A stretch of 54,371 nt of DNA from DAOUFU01 sp034429275 (GTDB lineage: Bacteria; Chloroflexota; Anaerolineae; Aggregatilineales; Aggregatilineaceae): the NCBI GenBank assembly GCA_034429275.1, contig DAOUFU010000350.1, positions 1 to 54,371 of the forward strand, given 5' to 3'. Positions 1 through 8,116 of this stretch are shown one piece after another (the first letter of the stretch is position 1; every line of letters starts with the position of its first letter). Under the pieces are notes generated by a model. The model saw only the letters and a program-made list of their open reading frames with translations. It was not told the origin of the DNA and did no database searches. The translations under genes and the position numbers were made by a program.

Positions 1-1833
1 GAAACCGACCGTCACGATGATGTCGTAGTCGTTCTCGGCGAAGGTGGCGATGTTATCGGCATAGTCGGCGGCCTTCTGGGTCTCGACATAGTCCACCGTC
101 GCGCCGCAGGCTTCCGCTGCCAGCACGCCTTGCCACGAGCTTTGGTTGAAGCTCTTGTCGTCGATCTCGCCCACGTCGGTCACCAGGCCGATCTTCAGGT
201 CGCTCAGGTCATACGCCTCGCAGTCGATCAGGCCCTCTGGGGCGGCGATCTCAGGCTCGGCTTGGGGTTCGGGCGTGGGTTCGGCCTGGGCCGCTGCCAT
301 CGCCGCGAGCTTTTCCACCACCGACGGGGGCATCAGGACGCCGTCGATCACGTGAATCACGCCGTTCGAGGCCATCACGTCGGTTTCGACCACGTTCACG
401 CTGTCATTCAGCACGACACCGGCATCCGACGCCGCGATGGCGATGTCTTCGCCTTCGAGGGTCGTCGCGCTTTCGAGCGCAGCCACGTCTGCCGCCAGCA
501 CCTTGCCCTCAACCACGTGGTAGAGCAGCACGGCCTTCAGCAGTTCGGGGTCGGCGAGCATGACGTTGACCAGGTCGGCATCGGCCATCATTGCGCTCAT
601 CGCCTCGTCCGTCGGGGCGAAGACGGTGAAGGGGCCTTCGCCGGAGAGGGTCTCGCGCGCGCCCGCCAGGTCCACCACGGTCAGCAGCGTGCCAAAGCGC
701 CCATCAGCCGTCGCCAGGTCGAGCAGGCTCATAGCCTCGGCTTCGGGGGTGGCTTCCGGTTCCGCTTCGGGTGCAGCGCCGCCGGGCTGGAACATCGCAG
801 GCGCATCGATGCCGAACCATTTGTTATGGATCTCGTTGTAGGTGCCGTCGGCAATGACTGCCGCCAGGCCATCGTTGATGGCGTTCAGCAGTTCGGGGAA
901 GTCCTGGCGCACGCCGATGCCGTAGAACTCATCGGTGAAAGGCTCGCCGACCAGGATCACGCCCAGTTCGGGATTCTTGGCGATGATGTCGGCGCTGACC
1001 GGACCATCGTTCACGATCGCGTCGATGTCACCATTGGCGAGCGCCTGGAAAGCCAGGGTGATTTCGTCGTAGCGCACAACCTCGACGCCCTCGATCTCGC
1101 TGGAGGCGATGTCACCGGTGGTGCCGCTCTGCACGCCCACCCGCAGGCCGGGCAGGTCTTCGGGGGACTGGACGTTCTTGGGATTGTCGGCCTTGACCGC
1201 GATCATCTGGCCTGCATTGAAGTAGGGGTTCGAGAAGTCGATGATCTCTTCGCGCTCTTCGGTGATGGTCACCGCGCTGGTGATCGCATCGAACTCACCC
1301 TGCTGGAGCGCGACAAAGATGCCGTCCCAACGGGTGTTGATGCGCTCGACCTCGAAGCCCGCCTTCTCCGCGATGGCGTCCATCAGGTCCACATCGAAGC
1401 CCACGATCGCGCCGCTCTCGTCCACAAACTCGAAGGGCGGATATTCGGCATTGGTACCGACCTTGATCACGCCCAGTTCGCCGCCGGCCATCGCCACCGC
1501 CGCAGCAGTAGCCGTCGGGGCGACTGTTGGTTCGGCAGTCGGCTCAGCGGTGGGTTCTTCGGTTGGCTCAGCGGTGGGTTCCTCAGTCGGCTCAGCCGTA
1601 GGTTCTTCAGTAGGCTCAGCCGTGGGTTCCTCAGTGGGTTCAGCCGTCGGTTCTTCAGTAGGCTCAGCCGTGGGTTCCTCGGTCGGCTCAGCCGTGGGTT
1701 CTTCAGTGGCTGTTGGGGCCACCGTCGCCGTGGGGGATTCTTCTTTGTCGTCATCGCCACCGCAGGCTGCCAGCGCCAGCACTGCGATCAATGCGAAGAC
1801 CAACAACACGATCAAACGTTTGTTGCTTGGCAT
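1..1833 (-). CDS. Composite lipoprotein: amino-acid-binding domain + fasciclin domain + BMP/PnrA-like binding domain (3' end cut by window edge)
   Basis: The minus strand is open without a stop from an ATG at 1833 to the window edge (611 codons so far). RBS-like AGAGGAGA lies just upstream. Residues 1-24 are a lipoprotein signal ending in lipobox LAAC (C24). Residues about 25-115 are an acidic linker with seven exact EEPTAEPT units. Residues about 116-342 match family 3 solute-binding proteins: VGTNAEYPPFEF, then GFDVDLMDAIAEKAGF and FDAITSAVTIT. Residues about 367-507 are a fasciclin/FAS1 domain (FTVFAPTDEAM, YHVVEGKVLAADV, HVIDGVLMPP). A second linker leads at about 543 into a BMP-family (PnrA/Med nucleoside-binding) domain: KIGLVTDVGEIDDKSFNQ. 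Single-domain members bind amino acids (family 3) or nucleosides (BMP) for ABC importers, and FAS1 domains mediate adhesion. Combining all three in one surface-anchored chain is unusual. No ABC permease or ATPase is visible nearby, but the downstream side is off the window. Confidence 0.88.
   Translation of the reverse strand, partial: MPSNKRLIVLLVFALIAVLALAACGGDDDKEESPTATVAPTATEEPTAEPTEEPTAEPTEEPTAEPTEEPTAEPTEEPTAEPTEEPTAEPTEEPTAEPTAEPTVAPTATAAAVAMAGGELGVIKVGTNAEYPPFEFVDESGAIVGFDVDLMDAIAEKAGFEVERINTRWDGIFVALQQGEFDAITSAVTITEEREEIIDFSNPYFNAGQMIAVKADNPKNVQSPEDLPGLRVGVQSGTTGDIASSEIEGVEVVRYDEITLAFQALANGDIDAIVNDGPVSADIIAKNPELGVILVGEPFTDEFYGIGVRQDFPELLNAINDGLAAVIADGTYNEIHNKWFGIDAPAMFQPGGAAPEAEPEATPEAEAMSLLDLATADGRFGTLLTVVDLAGARETLSGEGPFTVFAPTDEAMSAMMADADLVNVMLADPELLKAVLLYHVVEGKVLAADVAALESATTLEGEDIAIAASDAGVVLNDSVNVVETDVMASNGVIHVIDGVLMPPSVVEKLAAMAAAQAEPTPEPQAEPEIAAPEGLIDCEAYDLSDLKIGLVTDVGEIDDKSFNQSSWQGVLAAEACGATVDYVETQKAADYADNIATFAENDYDIIVTVGF
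1537..1704 (-). repeat. Seven tandem 24-bp repeats coding EEPTAEPT linker
   Basis: Seven in-frame 24-bp units encode Glu-Glu-Pro-Thr-Ala-Glu-Pro-Thr, varying mostly at synonymous third positions. They form the extended acidic spacer between the lipid anchor and the first binding domain of the composite lipoprotein. Copy number is likely variable between strains by slippage, which is an inference. Confidence 0.9.
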
Positions 1834-2004
1834 CGAAAGCTGTCTCCTCTTTGTATGGTGTTTTCTGCACAATGATGCGCGAAATTGCATCAATGATCGG
1901 CCATAGAATGCGGCTCACATCCCTATAATAACGCGGTCTGACGAAATCGCGTAAAACATGTTCTATGTGTAAAGTATACGAACGCCGCCCGGTTTGTTGC
2001 GGGC

Positions 2005-2033
2005 TTGGCTTGGGCGGGCGACCTCAGTATAAT
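2005..2033 (+). promoter_or_regulatory. Predicted sigma-70-type promoter of dnaN
   Basis: TTGGCT (2005-2010), a 17-bp spacer and TATAAT (2028-2033) give a strong consensus-like promoter. It implies a leader of roughly 110 nt before the dnaN start. The leader contains a G6/C6 hairpin (about 2091-2111) and a perfect 14-bp palindrome. Confidence 0.7.
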
Positions 2034-2111
2034 TGGCGCTGCGCTCGCACATGTGGACCCGGTGCAGCGCTTGAGGCATCGAAGCCGGTGGGGGGTTCTC
2101 GCAAACCCCCC

Positions 2112-2125
2112 TTGAATCGATTCAA
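2112..2125. promoter_or_regulatory. Perfect 14-bp palindrome in dnaN leader
   Basis: TTGAATCGATTCAA is a perfect inverted repeat lying between the predicted promoter and the dnaN RBS. It could be an operator or part of a leader structure. No cognate regulator is identifiable from the sequence. Confidence 0.4.
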
Positions 2126-2149
2126 AACGCGATGACAAGAGAGGGTAGT

Positions 2150-3292
2150 ATGCGCGTCTCGGTATTGCAAGAAAATCTTCACAAGGGCCTCAGTATTGTC
2201 AGCCGGGCGATTCAGGCGCGCCCAACCCTGCCCATTTTGACCAATGTGCTGCTGTCGACCGAGAACGCGCGGCTTCAGCTTTCGGCGACCAACCTGGAGC
2301 TGGGCATCACGGCCTGGATCGGCGCGCAGGTCGAGAGCGATGGCGCGATCACACTGCCTGCCGGTACCCTGCGCGAGCTGGTGAGCACACTGCCGCCGGA
2401 GCGCGTTGATATGGACCTGGATGTGCGCACGCTGACTCTGCGGCTGCGCTGCGGAGCTAAATCGGCCAACATCAAGGGGATGGACGCCACCGATTTCCCG
2501 CTGATGCCCGCCTTTGATGCCACGCGGGCTATTGCCGTGCCCGCCATGGTCTTCAAAGAGATGATCGACCAGGTGGTGTTTGCCGCTGCCCGTGAAGACA
2601 ACCGCCCGATTCTCACCGGCGTGCTGATGCGCTTCCAGGGCGATACGCTGACCATGGCTGCCGCCGATGGCTACCGGCTGGCCGTGCGCACCACCGAGCT
2701 TGAATTCAGCGTGGGCGATACCGCCCCGGCCCCGATCATTGTGCCCGCGCGCACGCTGGCGGAACTCAGCCGCATCATCAGTGAGGAAGATGACGAGGTC
2801 TTGATCGGCTTGCCCGATGGCCGTGGCCAGGTGATGTTCAATCTTAAGAGTGTGCTGGTCGTGTCGCAGTTGATCGAGGGCACCTTCCCCGATTATCAGG
2901 CGATTGTGCCGCGCACCTATGAAACCAGCGTGCTCGCCTATACCGATGACCTGCTGGCGGCCTGCAAAAGCTCTGAGGTTTTTGCCAAAGATTCGGCCAA
3001 CACCGCCCGCATCCTGATCGAGCCGAGCGGCAGTAACACCGTTCCGGGCCGCGTGATCGTCGCCGGGCAGTCGCAGGAAAAGGGCGACGCCGAAGCGCCG
3101 CTCGATGCCAGCGTAGAAGGGCGTTCGGTGGAGCTGGCGTTCAATATCCGCTACCTGATCGATGTGCTGAACGTGATCCGCGAAGACCAGGTGGTGCTCG
3201 AAACCAGCGGGCCGACTGCGCCGGGTGGGGTGCGTCCCGCCGGGCGTGATGATTTCATTCACGTCATTATGCCCATGGCAACCGGGCGCTGA
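2150..3292 (+). CDS. dnaN: DNA polymerase III beta subunit (sliding clamp)
   Basis: This 380-residue protein starts MRVSVLQENL and matches the beta clamp along its length: LHKGLSIVSRAIQARPTLPIL at the N-terminus, then NRPILTGVLM, TMAAADGYRLAVR, and the C-terminal FNIRYLIDVL with an ending of the IMPM type. Clamp dimers encircle DNA and tether polymerase III, MutS and other partners. I chose the ATG at 2150 because AAGAGAGGG lies 4-5 nt upstream. An in-frame ATG at 2132 would add six residues with no RBS. dnaA and recF are not adjacent, which is unlike the common dnaA-dnaN-recF layout. No DnaA-box cluster was seen nearby, so this is probably not the origin. A zinc-ribbon gene follows after 22 nt, so the two are probably co-transcribed. 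Confidence 0.97.
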   Translation: MRVSVLQENLHKGLSIVSRAIQARPTLPILTNVLLSTENARLQLSATNLELGITAWIGAQVESDGAITLPAGTLRELVSTLPPERVDMDLDVRTLTLRLRCGAKSANIKGMDATDFPLMPAFDATRAIAVPAMVFKEMIDQVVFAAAREDNRPILTGVLMRFQGDTLTMAAADGYRLAVRTTELEFSVGDTAPAPIIVPARTLAELSRIISEEDDEVLIGLPDGRGQVMFNLKSVLVVSQLIEGTFPDYQAIVPRTYETSVLAYTDDLLAACKSSEVFAKDSANTARILIEPSGSNTVPGRVIVAGQSQEKGDAEAPLDASVEGRSVELAFNIRYLIDVLNVIREDQVVLETSGPTAPGGVRPAGRDDFIHVIMPMATGR

Positions 3293-3314
3293 GTGCGCCC
3301 AGGAAGGCCATCAC

Positions 3315-3782
3315 ATGATCATTTTTGGCATGAGGCCCAAGCACAAAACGGTGGGCGAGGGGCAGTTCTTCTGCCCGCGCTGCCAGGCCATGCGTCCCTA
3401 TAAGCACCAACAGGCGACGCGCTATTTCACGTTATATTTCATCCCTGTGGTGCCGATGGGCAAGATGGGCGAGTTCATCGAGTGCCAGGGCTGCGGGGCG
3501 ATGTTCGAGATGCAGGTTTTGCAGCAGAAGGTAGAACGCCCGGCGCGGCCTGCGGCAGCCTCGCTGCTCGCTCAGCAGATCAATGCCATCCCGGCGCGCC
3601 TGCGGATGGGCGTACCGGTGGAGTATATCGTCCGCGACCTGACTTCTTCTGGCATCGACCGCGACGCCGCGCTCGCGCTGGTGAATCCACACCTGGCGAA
3701 TGGGACGCGAACCTGCGCTACCTGCGGCCTGACCTATGCGGAAGGGGTCGCCGCCTGCGCGGAGTGCAACAAGCCGCTGTAG
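3315..3782 (+). CDS. Double zinc-ribbon protein downstream of dnaN
   Basis: A 155-residue protein of unknown function. The N-terminal half has a zinc ribbon with C20-x2-C23 and C57-x2-C60 around an apolar stretch (YFTLYFIPVVPMGKMGEFIEC), the pattern of small zinc_ribbon_15-type proteins. The middle (about 85-125) looks like a small helical domain. The C-terminus has a second CxxC pair (C134/C137, C148/C151). The start at 3315 is supported by AGGAAGG 8 nt upstream. Longer in-frame starts overlap dnaN. The 22-nt gap to dnaN and a terminator after the stop suggest a two-gene transcript. A nucleic-acid or protein-binding role is only a guess. Confidence 0.75.
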   Translation: MIIFGMRPKHKTVGEGQFFCPRCQAMRPYKHQQATRYFTLYFIPVVPMGKMGEFIECQGCGAMFEMQVLQQKVERPARPAAASLLAQQINAIPARLRMGVPVEYIVRDLTSSGIDRDAALALVNPHLANGTRTCATCGLTYAEGVAACAECNKPL

Positions 3783-3826
3783 CGGACAGCCACCCCAGGG
3801 CGCAATTTGCTGCTACAAAAACGCGC

Positions 3827-3864
3827 GGGGACGGAGTTTCCGGTGATGCTCCGTCCCCTTTTTT
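3827..3864. terminator. Rho-independent terminator, probably bidirectional
   Basis: The stem GGGGACGGAG / CTCCGTCCCC is followed by six T on the plus strand. On the minus strand the same stem is followed, after GCGCG, by five T. It sits between the convergent dnaN/zinc-ribbon transcript and the PBP gene. Confidence 0.88.
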
Positions 3865-3897
3865 GTTCGGACTATCGTTCAGGCGATCCGCCCCACC

Positions 3898-6800
3898 TCA
3901 CTGCACGCTGAACGACACCTGGTAGGGCGCTTGCAGATAGTTGCCATCGTTGCCCACGATGATCAACTGCACCGTGTAGTTCCCCGGCGGCAGCCCATAC
4001 GGCCCGATTTCCGTCAGCACGCCGTTGGTCACGCCCGCATAGTTGCGCGGCTGGTCCACGTTGCCGATGGTGGCCCAGTCGCCGAACGGCCCGCCGCGAA
4101 TCTCGACCTTGTAGTACCAGGCTTGTTCCGGCGTGAAGATCGCGTTGCCGATGATGTTGATGGCGTCCGCCGTCGAGAACACCTGGCCCGGCGTCGGACT
4201 CAGGATGTTGGCGGTGACCACCGGCGGCCCATAACCGCCGCCCGGCCCGGCCTGGATCATCTGCTCGTTGCAGGCGAACTGGGGCAGGATCGGCACGCCG
4301 TTGTTGTTGGCCCACACCCGCGCGCGGACCGCGTCATCGGGGAATTCGGGCGGCGCAATGAACAGCAGGTCCTGCACGCCGGGAACCTGGGCCGCGATCT
4401 CGATGGGCACCATGCAGTACTTAGGCGGAGCCGTCTGCCCGCCCGGATCGGCGGCGGCGATGGCGTTGGCCAGGTCCGGGTTCACCGGGAAGGCTGCCAC
4501 GCGGATCAATCCTGGCTCAACTTCGATCAACTGCGGGCCGTTGGCCGACTGAGGCGCTTGTGTTGGCATCACGGGAACCAACATGCCGTTCGAATCGGGG
4601 GCGAGCACCGGGCTGTCGAACAGCCACTCGCTGAAGGACGACGCGCAGCCGGTCGCAGGATCGCGCAGGGCAGTGCGCGAGAGATTGCACAGTTGATGAC
4701 GCGAGACGCCACCGGGTGGCTGGAGATGGGCATCGTCTGCCGGGCGCGGCCCCAGTGAATCGAGCAGCGTCGGGTCGCCGTAAATGCCGGTGATGATCTT
4801 GTTCCAGATCGGCGCGGCCCCATCCAGGCCGGAGACGTTGTTCATCGGAGTGTAGTCGGTGTTACCCGTCCACACGCCGACGGCGATATTCCGTGTATAG
4901 CCCACCGTCCAGTTGTCGTGAAAGTCGTTGGTGGTGCCCGTCTTCACCGAAGTGGGGATGCCGGGAGTATACAGCGGGCTGTTCGATCCCATCGCCGGGG
5001 TGCGGGCCGCGTTGTCGGAAAGGAAATCGCTGAGCACAAAGGCAATGCGCGCATCCAACACCTGCTGACCCTGGACCAGCACGCTCTTGGAGCTATTAGT
5101 CAGGCGCGCAGTCGAGGGGCAGTGCCGCTCGTATTCGTAGATGATCTCGCCCTGCGAGTTCGTCACGCACAGGATCGACGTATTCGGAATGTAGTAGCCG
5201 CCATTGGCGAGCACGGCATAGGCTGTGGTCAGTTCGAGCGGGGTCAGCTCACCGCCGCCGAGAGTCAGCGATAGGCCGTACTGCGACGCGTCTCCGCCCA
5301 GGCTACGCACACCCACCCGGTGCATCATCCACAGCAGGTAATCGACCCCCACGCTCCGCAGCGTGCGCACTGCCGGGATATTGTATGAGTTCGCCAGCGC
5401 CTCGCGCATCCGCACCGGGCCGTGGAACTGCCCATCATAGTTTACGGGGCGGTAGGGCGGCTGCCCCGGTGCGCCCACTTCCATTTCCGTATCCCAGATC
5501 ACCGCTGCCGGAGACCAGCCCTGTTCCAGGGCCGAGGCATAGGTGAACGGTTTCATGGCGCTGCCCGGCTGCCGCGCGACAATCGCCACGTTGACGTTGC
5601 CGTCGATCGCTTCGTCGCCATAGTTGACGCTGCCCATCATCGCCAGGATTTCGCCGGTCTCCGGGCGCAGCACGACTACTGCCGCATTGTTCATATTGTG
5701 CCCGGCCTGCATTTGCGAGACCTGCTGGCGTGCCGTCGCTTCGACTATCTGCTGGTACCTCATGTCGATGGTGGTATAGACTCGCAGCCCACCATTGGCG
5801 ATCATGCGCTGAATTTCATCCGGCGCGAAGCCCAACTGCTGCTGAAGCAGCGACTCAAGCTCGCTGCGCGCATACAGCACAAAATGAGGCGCGGAATCCA
5901 GCGCGATATCAGGCATCACAAAGGCCAGCGGCTCGGCAAAGGCGGCATTGGCCTCGGCCCGCGTGATGTAGTTCTCTTCCACCATCAAGTCGAGCACGAG
6001 CTTTCGCCGCTCGTTGACCTGACGCTGCACATTGGGATCGGGATTGAGCGGGTCCAGCCCGGCGGGGGCTTGTGGCAGCCCGGCCAGCAGCGCCGATTCG
6101 GCCAGGGTGAGCTGGCTGGCGGGTTTGCCAAAGTAAATTTGCGCCGCCGCCTCGATTCCGTAGGCCAGGTTGCCATACGGAATCTCGTTGAGATACATTT
6201 CGAGAATCTCGTCCTTGCTCATGCGCCGGGTGAGAATCATCGCCAGCAGCGCTTCGTCCATCTTGCGGTTGAGCGACTGCTCATATTTATATTCTTCGGT
6301 GAACAGCACGTTGCGAATCAACTGCTGGGTGATCGTGCTGCCGCCGGAGACGATATAGCCGTGACGGAGATACTGCCAGCCCGCGCGCGCGATGCTCGGC
6401 AGGTCGATCCCTTCGTTTTCGTAGAAGGTATCGTCCTCGATCGCAATTGTGGCGTTGATCATGTGCTGGGGAATCTGGTCGAGCGTGATCTTGGTGCGGT
6501 AGCCTTCGCCGAGAATCTGGTACAACTCGCCGCCGTTGCGGTCGTAGATCACGGAGGTCTCGAACGACTGGTAATTGGCCAGGTCGTCCAGCTTGTCGAT
6601 TTCGTCTTCCAGCCGGTTGCTGTAGTGTGTCCAGATCAGCAGCACACCCACCAGGATCACCATCATGATCATGCCCACGATGCCGATGCAGCCCAGGATG
6701 CAGCCCGGCCCCAGAATCCAGCTCTGCTTCCAGCGGCGGCGCGCACGCGGGCGCTGCGGCGGATAGCCCGTTCCTCCAGGGTAACCCTGGTAGGGCTGCT

Positions 6801-6999
6801 GCCCGGCGTAGGGCGGCACGGGCTGGCCGGGCGTGCGAGGCGTCCCCGGTGGATACTGTGTGCCCGGCGGGTACTGTGCTCCTGGCGGATACTGCGCGCC
6901 TGGCATCCCGTTGGGCGATGCTCCCCGGCGCTCGTGTGACGATTTGGACCGGCGCGGCGGCTGATTGGCGGGTGGATAGGGTGGATAAGTGCTGCGCAT
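3898..6999 (-). CDS. Class A penicillin-binding protein (bifunctional glycosyltransferase/transpeptidase) with C-terminal extension
   Basis: A 1033-residue PBP1a-type protein that polymerises and cross-links peptidoglycan. Residues 1-95 are a cytoplasmic Pro/Gly/Tyr-rich tail with QYPPG repeats ending in a basic patch. Residues 98-123 form the single membrane anchor. The GT51 glycosyltransferase follows, with catalytic E188 in IEDDTFY and the GGSTITQQLIRN motif. The transpeptidase has all three signatures: S480-A-M-K483, S538-Y-N and K686-T-G. A Pro/Thr-containing segment then leads to a C-terminal beta-rich Ig-like module (about the last 100 residues, PPGNYTVQLIIVGNDG), which is absent from E. 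coli PBP1a and may bind wall polymer or a partner. The start at 6999 has GGGAG upstream. A longer frame to 7056 lacks an RBS. The gene is monocistronic and divergent from the MBL-fold gene. Confidence 0.95.
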   Translation of the reverse strand: MRSTYPPYPPANQPPRRSKSSHERRGASPNGMPGAQYPPGAQYPPGTQYPPGTPRTPGQPVPPYAGQQPYQGYPGGTGYPPQRPRARRRWKQSWILGPGCILGCIGIVGMIMMVILVGVLLIWTHYSNRLEDEIDKLDDLANYQSFETSVIYDRNGGELYQILGEGYRTKITLDQIPQHMINATIAIEDDTFYENEGIDLPSIARAGWQYLRHGYIVSGGSTITQQLIRNVLFTEEYKYEQSLNRKMDEALLAMILTRRMSKDEILEMYLNEIPYGNLAYGIEAAAQIYFGKPASQLTLAESALLAGLPQAPAGLDPLNPDPNVQRQVNERRKLVLDLMVEENYITRAEANAAFAEPLAFVMPDIALDSAPHFVLYARSELESLLQQQLGFAPDEIQRMIANGGLRVYTTIDMRYQQIVEATARQQVSQMQAGHNMNNAAVVVLRPETGEILAMMGSVNYGDEAIDGNVNVAIVARQPGSAMKPFTYASALEQGWSPAAVIWDTEMEVGAPGQPPYRPVNYDGQFHGPVRMREALANSYNIPAVRTLRSVGVDYLLWMMHRVGVRSLGGDASQYGLSLTLGGGELTPLELTTAYAVLANGGYYIPNTSILCVTNSQGEIIYEYERHCPSTARLTNSSKSVLVQGQQVLDARIAFVLSDFLSDNAARTPAMGSNSPLYTPGIPTSVKTGTTNDFHDNWTVGYTRNIAVGVWTGNTDYTPMNNVSGLDGAAPIWNKIITGIYGDPTLLDSLGPRPADDAHLQPPGGVSRHQLCNLSRTALRDPATGCASSFSEWLFDSPVLAPDSNGMLVPVMPTQAPQSANGPQLIEVEPGLIRVAAFPVNPDLANAIAAADPGGQTAPPKYCMVPIEIAAQVPGVQDLLFIAPPEFPDDAVRARVWANNNGVPILPQFACNEQMIQAGPGGGYGPPVVTANILSPTPGQVFSTADAINIIGNAIFTPEQAWYYKVEIRGGPFGDWATIGNVDQPRNYAGVTNGVLTEIGPYGLPPGNYTVQLIIVGNDGNYLQAPYQVSFSVQ

Positions 7000-7154
7000 A
7001 GAGTCTCCCACTGGGCGGGGACAAACTATCTCCCCAGGTCGCCATGATTCTATCACGGGCCAACCTGCGGGTGCTATGCCGTCACCCTACGGCTGCGGAA
7101 CGCGCACGCAGCGCTTACCAGCCGCCCTACAGCCGGCGCAGCTTTCACGCGGTC

Positions 7155-7184
7155 TTGATTCTGTCCATCCAGTTCGGTTATACT
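7155..7184 (+). promoter_or_regulatory. Predicted promoter of the MBL-fold gene
   Basis: TTGATT (7155-7160), an 18-bp spacer and TATACT (7179-7184) lie 47 nt upstream of the start at 7231, in the divergent region with the PBP gene. Confidence 0.6.
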
Positions 7185-7230
7185 TCCGGCGCGCCAGTTA
7201 ACGATCCAGGCACAGGACCTCAAAACGCCT

Positions 7231-8079
7231 ATGCAGCGAGAACGTGTCGCCGACGATATCTATGTATTCACCAGCGAACTCTACGCACAAGTTACTGCCG
7301 GGGCCGTGATCACCCCTGAGGGCGCGATCCTGATCGACACCCTGGTTTTCCCCGAAGAGGCGCGCGGGATCAAGCATTTCCTCGAAAACCGGCTCAACTG
7401 CCCGGTGCGTTATATCGTCAACACGCATTACCACGCCGATCACACCTACGGAAGCTGCTTCTTCGAGGATGCGCAGATCGTCGCGCACACCAAGTGCTAT
7501 GACCTGCTCGACACGCGCGGGCGCGAAGGACTGGAGACCGCCAAGCAGGGCAGCAGCGAACTGCGCGATGTCACCATCGTGCTGCCGCACATGGTCTTTG
7601 AAACCGGCACCCTGAGCATCCACCTGGGCAACAAAACCGTTGAGCTGCGCCATTCCCCCGGCCACAGCCCAGACTCGATCGTGGCGCTGGTCAAAGAGGA
7701 CCGGGTGTTGTTCGCCGCCGATACCATGATGCCCATCCCCTATTTTGTCGATGGCAGCTATGACGACTTTGTGAACAGCCTCAACGCGCTGCGCGATGGC
7801 GGCTATGAGAATGTAGTCCAGGGGCACGGCGAGGTCGTGTTGCGCGGCGAAGTCGAGGAAGTGATCCAGGGCGATCTCGACTATCTGGCGACGCTGCGCG
7901 AGCACGTCGAGCGCGCACTGGACAAAGGGCTGCCCGTCGAAGCGCTCAACACGATCGATATTGAAAGCTGCGGCAAGAGCCGGATTCCGCTCAATGGGCT
8001 GGTGCAGGACCTGCATCTCGCCAACCTGCACGCCCTCTATCGCACGCTGCGCGCCGAGCGCGATGGAGCAGGGTCCTGA
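7231..8079 (+). CDS. Metallo-beta-lactamase-fold hydrolase
   Basis: A 282-residue cytoplasmic MBL-fold protein. The metal-binding signature is intact: THYHADHT gives H66, H68, D70 and H71. It is followed by GHSPDSIVAL, the D-containing strand LFAADTMMP and GHGEVV, which supply the remaining metal ligands of the di-zinc or di-iron site. It resembles the broad glyoxalase-II/quinoprotein-relay-like hydrolases. The substrate cannot be read from sequence. The start at 7231 follows AGGA at a longish 13-nt spacing. The gene precedes the antiporter by 37 nt on the same strand, so co-transcription is likely. The link between the two functions is unclear. Confidence 0.88.
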   Translation: MQRERVADDIYVFTSELYAQVTAGAVITPEGAILIDTLVFPEEARGIKHFLENRLNCPVRYIVNTHYHADHTYGSCFFEDAQIVAHTKCYDLLDTRGREGLETAKQGSSELRDVTIVLPHMVFETGTLSIHLGNKTVELRHSPGHSPDSIVALVKEDRVLFAADTMMPIPYFVDGSYDDFVNSLNALRDGGYENVVQGHGEVVLRGEVEEVIQGDLDYLATLREHVERALDKGLPVEALNTIDIESCGKSRIPLNGLVQDLHLANLHALYRTLRAERDGAGS

Positions 8080-8116
8080 GCGCCGTGCCCGCCGCATGTA
8101 GGGACCTGAATAGCGG

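Noticed and set aside
1537..1704. CRISPR-like repeated array
   Set aside because: The 24-bp units are contiguous without spacers and in frame, encoding a linker peptide.
130..1875. A 581-codon open frame on the plus strand
   Set aside because: It is antisense to the composite lipoprotein. Its product is low-complexity His/Arg/Gly-rich, and the repeat region is just the complement of the EEPTAEPT linker.
1834..2149. Replication origin next to dnaN
   Set aside because: No TTATCCACA-type box cluster or AT-rich unwinding region was seen, and dnaA is not adjacent.
5422..6939. A 505-codon plus-strand frame inside the PBP gene
   Set aside because: It is a shadow of the PBP on the opposite strand, whose motifs are all intact. 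It has no RBS and the translation is compositionally biased.
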